DNA of 64,000 bases from Leptomonas pyrrhocoris. Lineage: Eukaryota; Euglenozoa; Kinetoplastea; Trypanosomatida; Trypanosomatidae. Every line of letters begins with the position of its first letter. Position 1 is the stretch's first letter. The position numbers and the translations under genes were made by a program. The stretch spans positions 1,421,950 to 1,485,949 of the forward strand of contig NW_015438361.1 of assembly GCF_001293395.1 (NCBI RefSeq). Reading direction: 5' to 3'. The notes under the pieces are model-generated. The model searched no databases, was not told the origin of the DNA, and saw only the letters and a program-made list of their open reading frames with translations. Shown here piece after piece: positions 46,501 through 56,146 of the stretch.

Positions 46501-49500
46501 TGCAACCGTGCTCCGAGGCAGCGGTGGACAACCTGCTCGGCGCCATTCAAAACCCGTCGAACCCGCTCGACTACGTGACCCATTGTGTGGTGGCTCTGAA
46601 GGAGATCTGTCTGAAGCTATACGTGGACGAACTCGTGGGTGCCATCGTGCGGTGCTTGCTGGCCTGCCTATCGAACGATTTATCGCGCAAGACGCGGGGG
46701 CGGGACAACGCGGCGCTGTTCAACAACATTATGGGCGTCTTCTGTGTCCTCATTGAGGAGATGCAGGGCAACTTTATGAAGCACTCCACCTACATTATCC
46801 AGGCGCTGAAGAACTACCGCATCACCAACACGGAGTTTGGCATTATGAACAACCGTGTGGCGTCCGGCCTGCGTTGTGCGCGCAGCGCGGCGTTGATTCA
46901 GCAGCAGAGCGCCGAGGTGGCGGCGCTGCTGAAGAGCTGCGAGTCGGTGGTCATGAAGAGCATGTCGCGCGTGGGCGAGGTATGGAGCTACGCGAGCCTC
47001 AGCGAGGAAAACGCCGACGAGGTGGTCGTCGAGGAACGGGCGATGCCGATCAACGAGCAGCGTCTCATCGGCCCCATGAAGGTGATGCCGCTCACCAAGG
47101 AGGAGTGGATCAAATGGTCGGACCAGTTCGCCATCACCGTTCTGCAGGAGTCGCCGTTTCAAGTCTTCCGCTGCACCTCCGTCCCCATCGGCATCAACGC
47201 GGTGCCCCTTGTAGAGAAATCGAGCCAGTTTGTCCAGGACACCCTTCTCATCGCATTCCGCTCCATGTGGAACTACGCAAGCTCTGCATTGCAGACGGCC
47301 ATCATTGACTTCTTTCGACAGACGCTCCGGCAGGCGATGGTGTCGGCCACGGTGCCAGCGGAATTCTTGACGACGCTGCTCGGCATCGTGGAGTACATGG
47401 ACCACGTCGGCGAGGCACTCTTCATGTCGTACAACGACCTCTCCGAGTGTGCATGGAATCGCGGGATGCTGGCCAAGGCGCTCTTCTGGCGAGAGACGGC
47501 ATACCGCGACGACCCGGTCGGCACGGTGGAGTCGCTCATCTCCCTCTACAGCGAGCTGCACATGGTCGACTCCTCCGTCGGCATTTTGAACATGGCCAGC
47601 GAGGAGCAGCGTCGGGGGCTGCTGCAAACCAGCCTTGTAAAGCTGGCGCGCTACACGGAAGCTCTGCAGCTGACGCAGCAGGAGCTGGAGCGGGACAACG
47701 CGACGTCGGAAGTGAGTAGCTCGGAGAGCTTCTCAAAGAATTACGACTTCAAAAACAACCACCGCGCGTGGTCGCGCATGCTGCACTACGCCACCGGCAG
47801 CGATCTCAGCGCGTCGTTGTCCAAGACGGAGGAGAACGTCTGGGACCGCCGCGCCGAAGCGAATGCGCGGCTGATGCTCTGCTTGAGCGAATTGGGCGAG
47901 TACGACAAGGTGCTCGAGCAGTGGGGCACCATCCTGAAGAACCACGAGCATCGTGAGGCAGACGCGGACGAATCGCATGTGCTGTACTTCGTCTCGCAGT
48001 ACGCCGCCGACGCCTCTATTCGGCTGCAGTCGTGGGACACTCTTGTGCACGTCATGGAGTGGCTGCCGCCCAACATGGTGCTGTACCACGTCTCCAAGGC
48101 GTCACTGGAGATCGTCCGCGGTGAGTACGACGCCGCCGTGGTGAGTGTGACGGAGGGGCGCAAGATGCTGCTGGAGGATTTGACGAGCCTGCTGCACGAG
48201 TCGTACACACGCGCCTACGAGGGTTTGGTGGTGGCGCAGCAGCTGACGGAGGTGGAGGAGGTCATCGTCGCCAAGCAGACGGAGAAGGCGCTCTCGTCGA
48301 CCGCGCACATCCCCCACCTGTGCCATCTGTGGGAGCAACGTATTCGCATGATGAACGCCACCGTGCCGACGTGGAAGCAGATGCTGGGTATCCGCGGTCT
48401 TCTGATTGCCCCACAGGACGACGTCAAGACGCGCATCCAATTCACGAAGCTCTGTCGGCAGGAGAACGCGCGCCAGCTGGAGCGGTTCACGCTGGATGAG
48501 CTGCTGGGCTACTCGAACCCGACGTTGGAGCAGCTTCTGAGCCGCAACGCAAACCCACGCGTGGTGGCGCAGTACATCTCGTACCTGTCCGACACGACCG
48601 CTTTTGGCCCCGACAGCCCTTACGGCACCGAGAGCGACGTCATCCGAAAGATGATCGACGTGCACACCAAGGCAGAGAACTCGGGGGTGCTCGCCCGCGC
48701 CTACACCCGACTCGGCTCCAAGGTGGAACTGGCGGAGAGCGTTCTGTGCTTCAAGGCCGCGACGCTCTACGATCCGCAGTGGTTTCTGGCGTGGCGGAAG
48801 TGGGGTGAGGTCAACGCGGAGCTGCTGCAAGGTGGGGCGGTGGAAGATGTGTGTCGCAACGCTGTCGAGGGCTTCATCCGAAGCATCCAGCTCGGCACCT
48901 CCGACTCGACGCTGATCCAGGATGTGCTGAAGCTGCTGACGCTCTGGTCCAACCACTGCGACAACGAGCGCGACCTCAAGATACTGCGTGAGCACGTCCT
49001 TCACGTACCGTCGCGGGTGTGGCACCTGGTCGTACCGCAACTCATCGCCCGTCTCGACACCGGCTCCAACGACAGCTGCCACCTCGTCTCCGAAGTTCTG
49101 ACCAACGTGGGCTACGACTACCCGCACACGCTGGTGTACCCGCTCAACCTGTGCACCATGTCCGACTCGGAGCGGCGGAAAAGGTACTCGACAGAGGTGC
49201 TGAGCAAGCTGCAGGAACGCTACCCCGTGACGGTGCTGCAAGGGCGGTTGATGATCGACGAGCTGGTGCGCATCTCCGCCCTTATCTACGAGCAATGGTA
49301 CGACAAGCTCGAAGCCGCCGCAACCGCCTTCTTTGGTCGGCGGAGCCGTGAGGATATGGTGCGGACACTACTGCCCATCCACGAGACGCTGACGCGAGTT
49401 CCTGAGACGGTGGTAGAGTCGGAGTTTCTGTCTAAGTTCAGCAAGCGACTGACCGAGGCTCGCGAGTGGTTGCGCTCCTACTCGGCCTCGCGCAACATCG

Positions 49501-50897
49501 GCGACATCCAGTCCGCGTGGAAGCTGTACCATAGCGTCTACTGCGACATCGATGACCAAATTAAATCCAGTGACACGTTGCAGATGCAGTTCTGCAGTCC
49601 GAAGCTGTTTGAGGCACGCAACCTTTCCATTGGCATCCCCGACGCTCGGCCGACGAACCAGGAGTCCGTCGCGAAGGTCGGGCGCTTTCAGAAAGACCTG
49701 ATTGTCATTGCTAGCAAGCAGCGGCCTAAGCGCATCGGCATTGTGACGGCGGAAGGCAGGTCGCAGAAGTTCTTGCTGAAGGGGCGCGAGGACTTGCGCC
49801 TCGACGAGCGTGTGATGCAGCTCTTTTCGCTGGTGAACATTCTCATGCAATCGGACTCGCGTACGAGCAAGGCCTTGGGGTTTCAGATCCAGCGCTACTC
49901 CGTGACGCCGCTGAAGGAAAACGTTGGCATCATTGGCTGGGTCGACCGCTGCGACACCCTGCACGAGGTGGTGAAGCGCTACCGCGAGCGCAAGACTATC
50001 CCTGTAGAGCTTGAAATGCGGATGCTGGAGCAGATCATTTCCTTCGACAACTCCAAGGCTTACGACTACCTGACGATCATGTCGAAGGTCGAGGTGATGG
50101 AGTTCCTCGCCGACCACACGTCTGGGCAGGACATCCGCAAAGCTATGTGGAACAACTCCCTCAATTGTGAGGTGTGGCTGGAGCGGCGCCACATGTACAC
50201 CACCTCCCTGGCCAATATGAGTATCGTCGGCTACATTCTCGGCCTCGGTGATCGTCACCCGAACAACATCATGCTGCAGCGGACCTCCGGTCTGGTCGTC
50301 CACATCGACTTTGGTGACTGCTTCGAGGTGGCCATGACGCGCGATAAGTTCCCGGAGAAAGTGCCATTTCGCCTTACGCGGATGCTGCGCAGTGCGCTGG
50401 ATGTGTCGGGCGTCGATGGTGCGTACCGCGCGTGTGCCGAGACGGCGATGTGCGTGTTGCGCGAGGGCAGCCACAGCGTACTCGCGTTGCTCGAGGCTTT
50501 CATTCAAGACCCGCTGATCTCGTGGCGCCTCATTAATCGTCCCGGACAGGAGCCGGAGTCGTCGAACGATCACAAGACCATCGAGGAACAGGTGAACATC
50601 GCGAACATGCGTAACGCTACATCGACGGTGAACGTCGATTCCATCAGCGTCTCCATCGATCGGCGCAACACCGGCTCCTTCAGCGTTGCGAAGCATATCT
50701 TTGGTGAAGAGGTGGATGTAGTTCACCAAGGTGTGTTCATCTTCAACCGGCTGCGCTCCAAGCTGAAGGGTCAGGATTTTATCAGCGCTGAAACGGAACT
50801 GTTAGACCCACGAACACAGGTGGGCCAGCTCATTGAAGAGGCCACAGATGTAACGAACGTGGCGCAGTCGTGGTCTGGTTGGTACCCCTTCTGGTGA
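43581..50897 (+). CDS. TOR2: TOR kinase (PIKK family), probably TOR2
   Basis: This 2,438-residue protein has the full TOR plan: HEAT-type helices (about 1-1200), FAT region (about 1290-1850), an FRB domain (about 1893-1995, LIYEQWYDKLEAAATAFFG to AWKLYHSVY), a kinase domain with GDRHPNN (catalytic D2224) and DFG (D2243), and a C-terminal FATC ending WSGWYPFW. A lysine in FLLKGREDLRLDER fits the ATP-binding Lys. TOR controls growth in complexes TORC1 and TORC2. Kinetoplastids have up to four TOR genes; I recall Leishmania TOR2 on chromosome 34, also the QDPR chromosome, so TOR2 is the likely paralogue. The frame extends 33 codons upstream without an ATG; the ATG at 43581 is used. Confidence 0.88.
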   Translation: MTSVDPERLAASIRALASSHDERIAFVTEGVKQTKELQGNNVQEYETVVSSLLVCLESFDVVHGTSLDVLCELTVLDILLSLDLSAIQLSQCNSYLRLCLIAVSDIRVAVAATKTFAETLSYSMTTDFVRAQIGEALEWVGLFDSKDQPRRICGILVLTEVTLRIPMIVLPRLSEVFDKMWSCLTVRDEEVRSRALGLFTLCSKLLVNRPASVRAETCDAIMLRLKSYLSSKSKEKRIAGLLAFEPFVIHSIGVSTLRYEDLSILLVPYIVGGGANVNADTRELLFRCLVVLCRFNTPLFVTNQLKDSVRFAIDSINRNIQRNAAFEMLSEITPIVGKSEFDPFVVDTCNAIIHVFEQSTAPCWKALQCFSIVCRECKPANMERYVDTCIENVFIWGLSAELIECMRAIIAASSLQYRAKLEESLLDMISVTLCGLPFRQQMDAPRAREDVTDAGPSEYQTSVALNALVQFGFSNSELMGDFLRVSVLPFVDNASAAVRNAAIYTIVKLLIPSGDKGDLSIARRMCVNTVITRMLVVGLSDPNPVVRQTILSAFTEDFYPYLSEQQYLFRFYSALGDEAINCRVAATEQLCQMIRYDPSHILPALREEMVVILHFIASTFNMDTVQNGFRLLAAIATRAPQLVVNFTEGICEALLPYFTTLSVRSNTLLSFLHCCTAVAAALRKFSDHPLSFKREIGLVCEMVDNLPADRPYHGIRLSCLRFLSATLTPLIEGSSPYALYPQLFEQLCTILRNTDESTEIRMEALRCIGVIGALDSHVFHSFHLDDDEKMTGTCTEIVDRVSHVKCCHIVLKAIVALLDPENKRSTGSREGLLRTGMQTLLNICERVPCSKREIGLVVSPLARVMRQLPGGRLFATVLYEFCNIIHFAGACVLNDINEIYRLFDSVWEFQVSYRFLAVRMLSFVANFEASGNLHYGQQHSRILPQLFDTLNRADLRVDLKYAVLEYIVRHVESLQPCSEAAVDNLLGAIQNPSNPLDYVTHCVVALKEICLKLYVDELVGAIVRCLLACLSNDLSRKTRGRDNAALFNNIMGVFCVLIEEMQGNFMKHSTYIIQALKNYRITNTEFGIMNNRVASGLRCARSAALIQQQSAEVAALLKSCESVVMKSMSRVGEVWSYASLSEENADEVVVEERAMPINEQRLIGPMKVMPLTKEEWIKWSDQFAITVLQESPFQVFRCTSVPIGINAVPLVEKSSQFVQDTLLIAFRSMWNYASSALQTAIIDFFRQTLRQAMVSATVPAEFLTTLLGIVEYMDHVGEALFMSYNDLSECAWNRGMLAKALFWRETAYRDDPVGTVESLISLYSELHMVDSSVGILNMASEEQRRGLLQTSLVKLARYTEALQLTQQELERDNATSEVSSSESFSKNYDFKNNHRAWSRMLHYATGSDLSASLSKTEENVWDRRAEANARLMLCLSELGEYDKVLEQWGTILKNHEHREADADESHVLYFVSQYAADASIRLQSWDTLVHVMEWLPPNMVLYHVSKASLEIVRGEYDAAVVSVTEGRKMLLEDLTSLLHESYTRAYEGLVVAQQLTEVEEVIVAKQTEKALSSTAHIPHLCHLWEQRIRMMNATVPTWKQMLGIRGLLIAPQDDVKTRIQFTKLCRQENARQLERFTLDELLGYSNPTLEQLLSRNANPRVVAQYISYLSDTTAFGPDSPYGTESDVIRKMIDVHTKAENSGVLARAYTRLGSKVELAESVLCFKAATLYDPQWFLAWRKWGEVNAELLQGGAVEDVCRNAVEGFIRSIQLGTSDSTLIQDVLKLLTLWSNHCDNERDLKILREHVLHVPSRVWHLVVPQLIARLDTGSNDSCHLVSEVLTNVGYDYPHTLVYPLNLCTMSDSERRKRYSTEVLSKLQERYPVTVLQGRLMIDELVRISALIYEQWYDKLEAAATAFFGRRSREDMVRTLLPIHETLTRVPETVVESEFLSKFSKRLTEAREWLRSYSASRNIGDIQSAWKLYHSVYCDIDDQIKSSDTLQMQFCSPKLFEARNLSIGIPDARPTNQESVAKVGRFQKDLIVIASKQRPKRIGIVTAEGRSQKFLLKGREDLRLDERVMQLFSLVNILMQSDSRTSKALGFQIQRYSVTPLKENVGIIGWVDRCDTLHEVVKRYRERKTIPVELEMRMLEQIISFDNSKAYDYLTIMSKVEVMEFLADHTSGQDIRKAMWNNSLNCEVWLERRHMYTTSLANMSIVGYILGLGDRHPNNIMLQRTSGLVVHIDFGDCFEVAMTRDKFPEKVPFRLTRMLRSALDVSGVDGAYRACAETAMCVLREGSHSVLALLEAFIQDPLISWRLINRPGQEPESSNDHKTIEEQVNIANMRNATSTVNVDSISVSIDRRNTGSFSVAKHIFGEEVDVVHQGVFIFNRLRSKLKGQDFISAETELLDPRTQVGQLIEEATDVTNVAQSWSGWYPFW

Positions 50898-51996
50898 TTA
50901 CGGCAGGGCGTAAGTCTTTTAAACGTGTGTATTTGTGTGTGTGAGAGCGAATGACTGTGTGTTTTGTCTGCGCCCCAATCAACAAGAGCCCTCTCAAAAC
51001 ATAGTGTGCCTCCGCTTTTCTGTTGGCGTCGATGTTGCTGGTGTTCCCTCTACCGCGCTATAAATAAATCGGCGATAACTTTGTTCCTCTGTGAGGTTTC
51101 GTGTATCCGTGCGCTCGCATTTCGTTTTTCTCCTTTTTTCTCTTTTCCTTCATACATCGTTGATCATTTGTGGGTCACAACATCTTTTCCATTATTTTGA
51201 TGTGTTGTGGTCGTTTGCTGTGGTGCGTGTTCTGTGCGAATTCGCTTGATTAATATTTCTCGCCCAACGCTGGTGGACAACTGGCGTGGCGCGTAGTTTG
51301 CAATATCGACGGAGACGTTTCGTGTGTGGGTTTGTGTGGTTTTGGCGTCGGTGTCATCATTATTGTTTTCTCTCCCAGTGTATTCCTCCTTTGTTCCTTG
51401 CCTCCCCTCTCATTGTTTTTGGTCGCTTCCTTTAGATCTTTGCAGTGTGAACAAGACGGCATGACATTAGTGTGGACAAGGTCGGAGCGCTGCAATTTGT
51501 GAATGGTGCACCGCTCGCGTGTTCGAAAGGGAGTGCACACTTGCAACTAACCGTTGTCATATCGGCACCTCCTCCAGCCCAGCTGCGTCTTCTATGAGCT
51601 CAGTACCTCTTTTCATTGATCAACCTCGTCTTATTTTGGCAAAGGATAGCTCAGGTTTGCTTGTGTAAACGGCAACGAGGCCCTTCTGCCACGCGTGCCG
51701 AAGTGGCAAGACGTGTTGTGCGGCAGCAGCTGTTCTGTTTCTTTCTTCTCCCCAACCTCCTCTCTCGTGCTTCATCTCTTTCTTCTTCACCTCTCCACTT
51801 CTCTGACAAGCGAGAACACGACGTAAACACGACCCCGGATAACCAAGAGTACTCTCTGGGTTTGTTTCTTTCGCCGCCCTCGAGAGCACTTGTGCAGCTA
51901 CCCTTCGTACTCCAACTTTTGTGGTCGTTGCCTTCTGCTTCGATAGCGATATAGCGACCACTCTGATAACATACACATATATTCTTAGACTGTAAT
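50898..51996. other. Intergenic spacer
   Basis: This 1.1-kb spacer has an almost pure C/T tract at 51731-51804 with AG at 51809-51810, the likely acceptor for SSNA1. Otherwise nothing is recognised. Confidence 0.45.
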
Positions 51997-52323
51997 ATGG
52001 CGGCCTTAGGGTCTGATGTACAGACCACCAGCGTGGAGCTCGTCTCCGTGATTGAAAAGATGCGCGAGCGGAAGGCGTTGCTTGACGAGCACATTTCCGC
52101 CGAGGAGGCAGAGCGCGAGCATCTTGTCAGTGAACTGCGTGTCATGCAGGCGAAGCTGACGGCACTGGATGACAGCCTCGCACGGAAGCGCGCTGTGCGA
52201 ACGGACCTAGACCGCACAATTGCGGAAACGTTCTCCGCATTCAAGAGCATATTAGATGCCTCCAAGAAGTTGCTGTCGACGGCAAGGGAGGAGTCCTCCG
52301 CGCTGCGAGCGCAGATTGACTGA
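51997..52323 (+). CDS. SSNA1: SSNA1/DIP13 (NA14) microtubule-associated coiled-coil protein
   Basis: This 108-residue, wholly coiled-coil protein has the length of human SSNA1 (119). The middle, SLARKRAVRTDLDRTIAET followed by FSAFKSILDASKKLLS, matches NLARKIASRNEFDRTIAET and YLKILESSQTLLS of SSNA1 as I recall it. The protein forms fibrils on microtubules at centrioles and basal bodies and, in Chlamydomonas (DIP13), the axoneme; it can induce microtubule branching. In a flagellate a basal-body or axoneme role is expected. Confidence 0.85.
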   Translation: MAALGSDVQTTSVELVSVIEKMRERKALLDEHISAEEAEREHLVSELRVMQAKLTALDDSLARKRAVRTDLDRTIAETFSAFKSILDASKKLLSTAREESSALRAQID

Positions 52324-52958
52324 CGGTCACACCTGTATCAACAACAATAAAAAAACGTACAAACTCAACGGTAGAGACCCGTAAAAGTGATTTAAAAAAA
52401 GGCGGTATTTTGAATTCGCCTGATTGCTACCCAGTGGTGCGCATTCATGCTGCTCATAGAGTCTTTCGCTTTCCTTCAACTACTCTTTGGCCTATCCCCC
52501 TGCGTGGCGCCTTGGACGTCTTTTGCATGATTGGGTGCGCTTGTGTGTGTTTGTGTGCTCACCTCTCAAGGTAGCGCATCGTCACCCTACAGCAAAAAAG
52601 ACCCTTCATTTGTTGGCGTTATTACGCACTGCTGCTCAAGCAGCTCTCCTTGTAAGCCGCGTATGAGCGGCTGTGCGTGGTGCTCGCTTCAATGATTCAA
52701 CTATCCGCTGCCCTTCTCCCTCGGCCCTCTCTTCGATGTTCTTCGTGTGACCCATCTGTCCGCTCAGCATTTTTTTTGCGTTTTTTGTTTCTGGTATTGC
52801 AGCACGCGGAATATAAAGGTAAGAGTTACCAAGTACACTCGAGGTCAACCACAAGAACGTCAGATTCCGTCGCACGAGCATTCCATTGTACCTCTGCCTC
52901 TTCCTCGCGCTCTGCCCTCTTTATTGGGTCACAACACACAGCCGTTTTGCCCTCGCAA
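52324..52958. other. Intergenic spacer with T8/T6 tract and acceptor
   Basis: Two tracts are seen: 52713-52766 ending in AG at 52767-52768, and the T-rich 52770-52790 ending in AG at 52801-52802. Open frame continues upstream of the next gene through this region, but the acceptors place the mRNA start at or after 52769. Confidence 0.45.
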
Positions 52959-53990
52959 ATGAATCAAGACTACGGCGCTGCGATGGCGCAGAAGCAGTGG
53001 TACGGCAGGCCAACAGACTACCCACAGCAACCGCCTCCGCCGCCGCAGCAGTCCCAACCGCCTCAGCAACCGCAACAACCGCAGCTTCCACCGCAGGTCT
53101 CCCGGCAGGATCCCAGCCAGTATCCCGACGTGGTTCGGGAGATGCTGATGCAGATTCAGAACTTGTACCGCCCAGAAACGCGTGAAAAGGCCATTCTCAC
53201 CTTGTCGAAGAAGCGTGAGAAGTTTAACCTGCTCGGCCCGACGCTGTGGTACAGCGTGGGTGTGATGGCGATCTTTCTGCAGGAGATCGTGTCCATGTAC
53301 CCGCTACTCAACGCCCCCTCATCCGCCCCGGTGAAGCCGATCATTAACCGGGTGAGTAGTGTGTTGACGCTACTGCAAGTCATCGCGCAGCACGACGCGT
53401 CACGCCGGCCCTTCATGGAGTCCAACATCTGCCTCTTTCTGTACCCGTTTCTGCGCGCCACCCCGGCGGAGCGCTCTGAGGTTCTGCTGCTCACCTCGTT
53501 AGGCGTCATCGGCGCGCTGGTCAAGGCCGATGACCCCGCCATCATTTCGTACCTCCTCAACACGGAGATCTTCCCCATTTGCCTGAAGATTATGGAGCAG
53601 GCGATCGAAATATCCAAGATCATCTCCACCTTTATCATCCAGAAGCTGCTTATGTCGGAGCAGGGGCTCAGCTACGCCTGCCAGAACCCCAACCGCTTTA
53701 CTGCCGTCGCGGATGTGCTGCACAAGATGGTGGCCGAGAAAGGGCCTCAGGGCGAGCACGTGTGCGGCGCCCGTCTGTTGAAGCACATCATCCGCTGTTA
53801 TCTCCGCCTCTCCGAGAATGAGCGCGCTCGCGAGGCGCTGCCGAAGATTCTGCCGGAGGAGCTGCGCAGCACCACCTTTCAGGAATACCTGGACGAAGAC
53901 CCGAACATGCGGAAGTGGCTTCTCCAGCTGCTTGTCAACACCGGCGACGAAGGAGCCCGCCGTCTCGCTGACGCGGCGAAGAGCGCATAA
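52959..53990 (+). CDS. CNOT9: CNOT9/CAF40 (Rcd1/RQCD1), CCR4-NOT complex subunit
   Basis: This 343-residue protein has a Pro/Gln-rich N-terminus (about 20-48) followed by an armadillo domain. ETREKAILTLSKKRE, LGPTLWYSVGVMAIFLQEIVSMYP, SRRPFMESNICLFLYPFL, RSEVLLLTSLGVIGALVK and TFIIQKLL line up with CAF40/Rcd1. The domain binds CNOT1 and tryptophan-containing partners in the mRNA deadenylation complex that starts mRNA decay. In trypanosomatids, where regulation is mainly post-transcriptional, this complex is central. The ATG at 52959 gives the usual short Q/P tail; an in-frame ATG at 52677 lies upstream of the splice tracts. Confidence 0.92.
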   Translation: MNQDYGAAMAQKQWYGRPTDYPQQPPPPPQQSQPPQQPQQPQLPPQVSRQDPSQYPDVVREMLMQIQNLYRPETREKAILTLSKKREKFNLLGPTLWYSVGVMAIFLQEIVSMYPLLNAPSSAPVKPIINRVSSVLTLLQVIAQHDASRRPFMESNICLFLYPFLRATPAERSEVLLLTSLGVIGALVKADDPAIISYLLNTEIFPICLKIMEQAIEISKIISTFIIQKLLMSEQGLSYACQNPNRFTAVADVLHKMVAEKGPQGEHVCGARLLKHIIRCYLRLSENERAREALPKILPEELRSTTFQEYLDEDPNMRKWLLQLLVNTGDEGARRLADAAKSA

Positions 53991-54973
53991 AGGGACACAC
54001 GCGCAGGCAAACTGTTCAAGCCTGCTGTACGTTGAAACTGCGTTGCTCACAGCGGAGTGCGTTTGACCAGAGGAAGAAGAGGGGAGACCGCATTTCTGGT
54101 CGGGCTCAGAAGGTGAAAGAAGAGCTTTTGTGTGTTTCAATGAGCGAAGCACAAGACTGGTTGGGGTCTAATAATTATTAAGGGTCGGAAGTGCGGTGTG
54201 TGTCATGTGGTGGTGTTTTTTTTTTTGCTGCAGTTGGCGTCTTTATTCTTCTTTTTATCTACTTTTGGCTTATCTTGTTTAGATTGGTGAACGAATGCGC
54301 AGATAATTAGCAGAGTCCCTTGATAGGGGAAACCTGCGGAGCTTGTTTGGGCAAGCATTGCGAACACCCTCAACTCCGAGGCGTTGCAGCTGTGCGAGTC
54401 TACGCACAGGGAAGAGAAATTCCTGGTCTCGCTGGAATGCGGCACCATTAGAAGAGAGATAACCCTTTCTGCTTTTCTTCATTCTAAACTGTACCCGCTC
54501 TGTTCTTTCTGTGTGTGTGTGCGTGTGCATTTGTGTTTATGTGCCGCTTTCGCAGTGGCAGCCTAAACGGCAACAGAAGCAGCCCTTCTTCCCGGATCGG
54601 CAGCTTTGCATTTCACCACAACACAAACAGAGCGCGGCGCCGCCTTAATTGAAAGGGTAGGCATCACAGGTGAAGCGGTTTGTGGACTTCGTTCCTTTAT
54701 GTTTTTCTTTTCCAGTTGACATTCAACCATCTCGTCCCCCCCCCCCTTTGAGTGTGTGTTCCGCAAAATACTTGGTCTACTTTTCGCGCATTTGCGTTAT
54801 ACTTGCATTTTTTCTGGGGTTCACATACCCTATCGCATCGTCTCGTCATGCAGCCGAGATTCACTAGTCTGTATTAGCCGCCGTATTTAACTTCTTTCTT
54901 ACGTAGATCTTCTGTTTCCAGGCACTTCACAACCTCCCAATAGTTAATCAACTCACAACTTAGAGGGGTCGGG
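53991..54973. other. Intergenic spacer with C11 run
   Basis: It contains T10-type and TG-rich stretches, a C11 run (54736-54746) and a T-rich tract (54695-54713) ending in AG at 54714-54715 that could be the acceptor for the RRM gene. Confidence 0.4.
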
Positions 54974-56146
54974 ATGCAGTCAAACGGCGCGGAAACGGTG
55001 GGTTATAAGCCGTCGCTGACGGTGGATGTCAGCGGAAACGACGCGGCGCGCGAAGACCCCCCGAACTACGCGATCGCGAGTGTACAGAAAGCGGTGACGC
55101 CGCACGTGTCCACAAACATTTTTGTGGCCGGCATTCCGTCCTCTTGGGACGACGAGGCGCTGCGCGATCGGTTCAAGGAGTTCGGCGAGATTGTCTCCAC
55201 AAAAGTAGTCAAGAACCGGCACTTCGGCTTCGTAATGTTTAGGAAGGCCGACTCAGCCCATGCAGCGATTAATGCGACACACCTGTCACAGCCGGCGCCA
55301 AATTCCACGACGGTGTTGCACGTTTCCATCGCCATGCACGACGAAGGCCTCGACGATCAGCCGAACGATCGTCTTTTTATTCGAGGGCTTCCGCAGTGGG
55401 CCACCAAGGAGCATCTCCGCCAGATGTTCTCGTCCTTTGGCACCATCACGGAGTGTGCGGTGTTAATGAACCCGCTGGGGCAGTGCAAAGGCTCTGGCTT
55501 TGTGCAGTTCGCCTCACAGCCGGAGGCGACGGCCGCCATTAAAGCACGGGACTCAATTAGCATGGACGACTGGCCGCATCAACTGGAGGTGAAGTACTCC
55601 GAGTCGACGGAGGTGCGTCAGATGCGGCAGGAGCGCAACCGCAACCGCCAGCGACACTGGATCCCCTCCCCGCAGTACCGCAGCGGCAACACCCCTAGCT
55701 CTCTCGCCTCCCCGTACCTCGGCTTCTCGCCCCCGATGTCGGTCATCCCGTCCCCGCAAGGAGTGCCCATGATGAACACAACGCCTTTTCCGATCGTATA
55801 TCCCCAAACGCCGCCGGCCACAGGTGCTCCAACCCAAATTGTGTACCCCCAGCCGATCTTTCAGACGTTGCCGCCGTTTTACTCTGCGCCTACCGTGCCT
55901 CTGCCGCCGCCGCTGCCGCTGCCGCAGAAGGGTGACCTCCACTTTAGCGGCCCACCGCTGACGGAGGACCTGTTACGACTGCTACTGCAATCGTACGGTG
56001 AGGTTGAGGCCATCAAAAAACTCGACAACGACGGTGGTATTGCGGTGCGCCTGCGAGACCTCACGAAGCATTCGCTGGTGGTGCAGCAGCTGAACGGGTC
56101 GCTCTTTTCCACAGGTCAGATGCTCGCGGTGGGTATCTACGCATGA
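54974..56146 (+). CDS. RNA-binding protein with two RRMs and a third degenerate RRM
   Basis: This 390-residue protein has RRM1 at about 47-122 (RNP2 IFVAGIP, RNP1 HFGFVMF) and RRM2 at about 133-207 (RNP2 LFIRGLP, RNP1 KGSGFVQF). A basic RQERNRNRQR stretch and a long proline-rich linker (about 225-320) follow. A C-terminal RRM-like fold (about 325-390, LHFSGPP and GIAVRL) has poor RNP motifs, so it may mediate protein contacts. The pattern is like other trypanosomatid double-RRM mRNA regulators; I cannot name the orthologue. Proteins of this type bind 3' UTRs and set mRNA stability or splicing. Confidence 0.8.
   Translation: MQSNGAETVGYKPSLTVDVSGNDAAREDPPNYAIASVQKAVTPHVSTNIFVAGIPSSWDDEALRDRFKEFGEIVSTKVVKNRHFGFVMFRKADSAHAAINATHLSQPAPNSTTVLHVSIAMHDEGLDDQPNDRLFIRGLPQWATKEHLRQMFSSFGTITECAVLMNPLGQCKGSGFVQFASQPEATAAIKARDSISMDDWPHQLEVKYSESTEVRQMRQERNRNRQRHWIPSPQYRSGNTPSSLASPYLGFSPPMSVIPSPQGVPMMNTTPFPIVYPQTPPATGAPTQIVYPQPIFQTLPPFYSAPTVPLPPPLPLPQKGDLHFSGPPLTEDLLRLLLQSYGEVEAIKKLDNDGGIAVRLRDLTKHSLVVQQLNGSLFSTGQMLAVGIYA

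Noticed and set aside
52677-52958. 94-codon N-terminal extension of CNOT9
   Set aside because: It spans two T/C tracts with AG ends, so it should be removed or untranslated; CNOT9 family proteins lack it.
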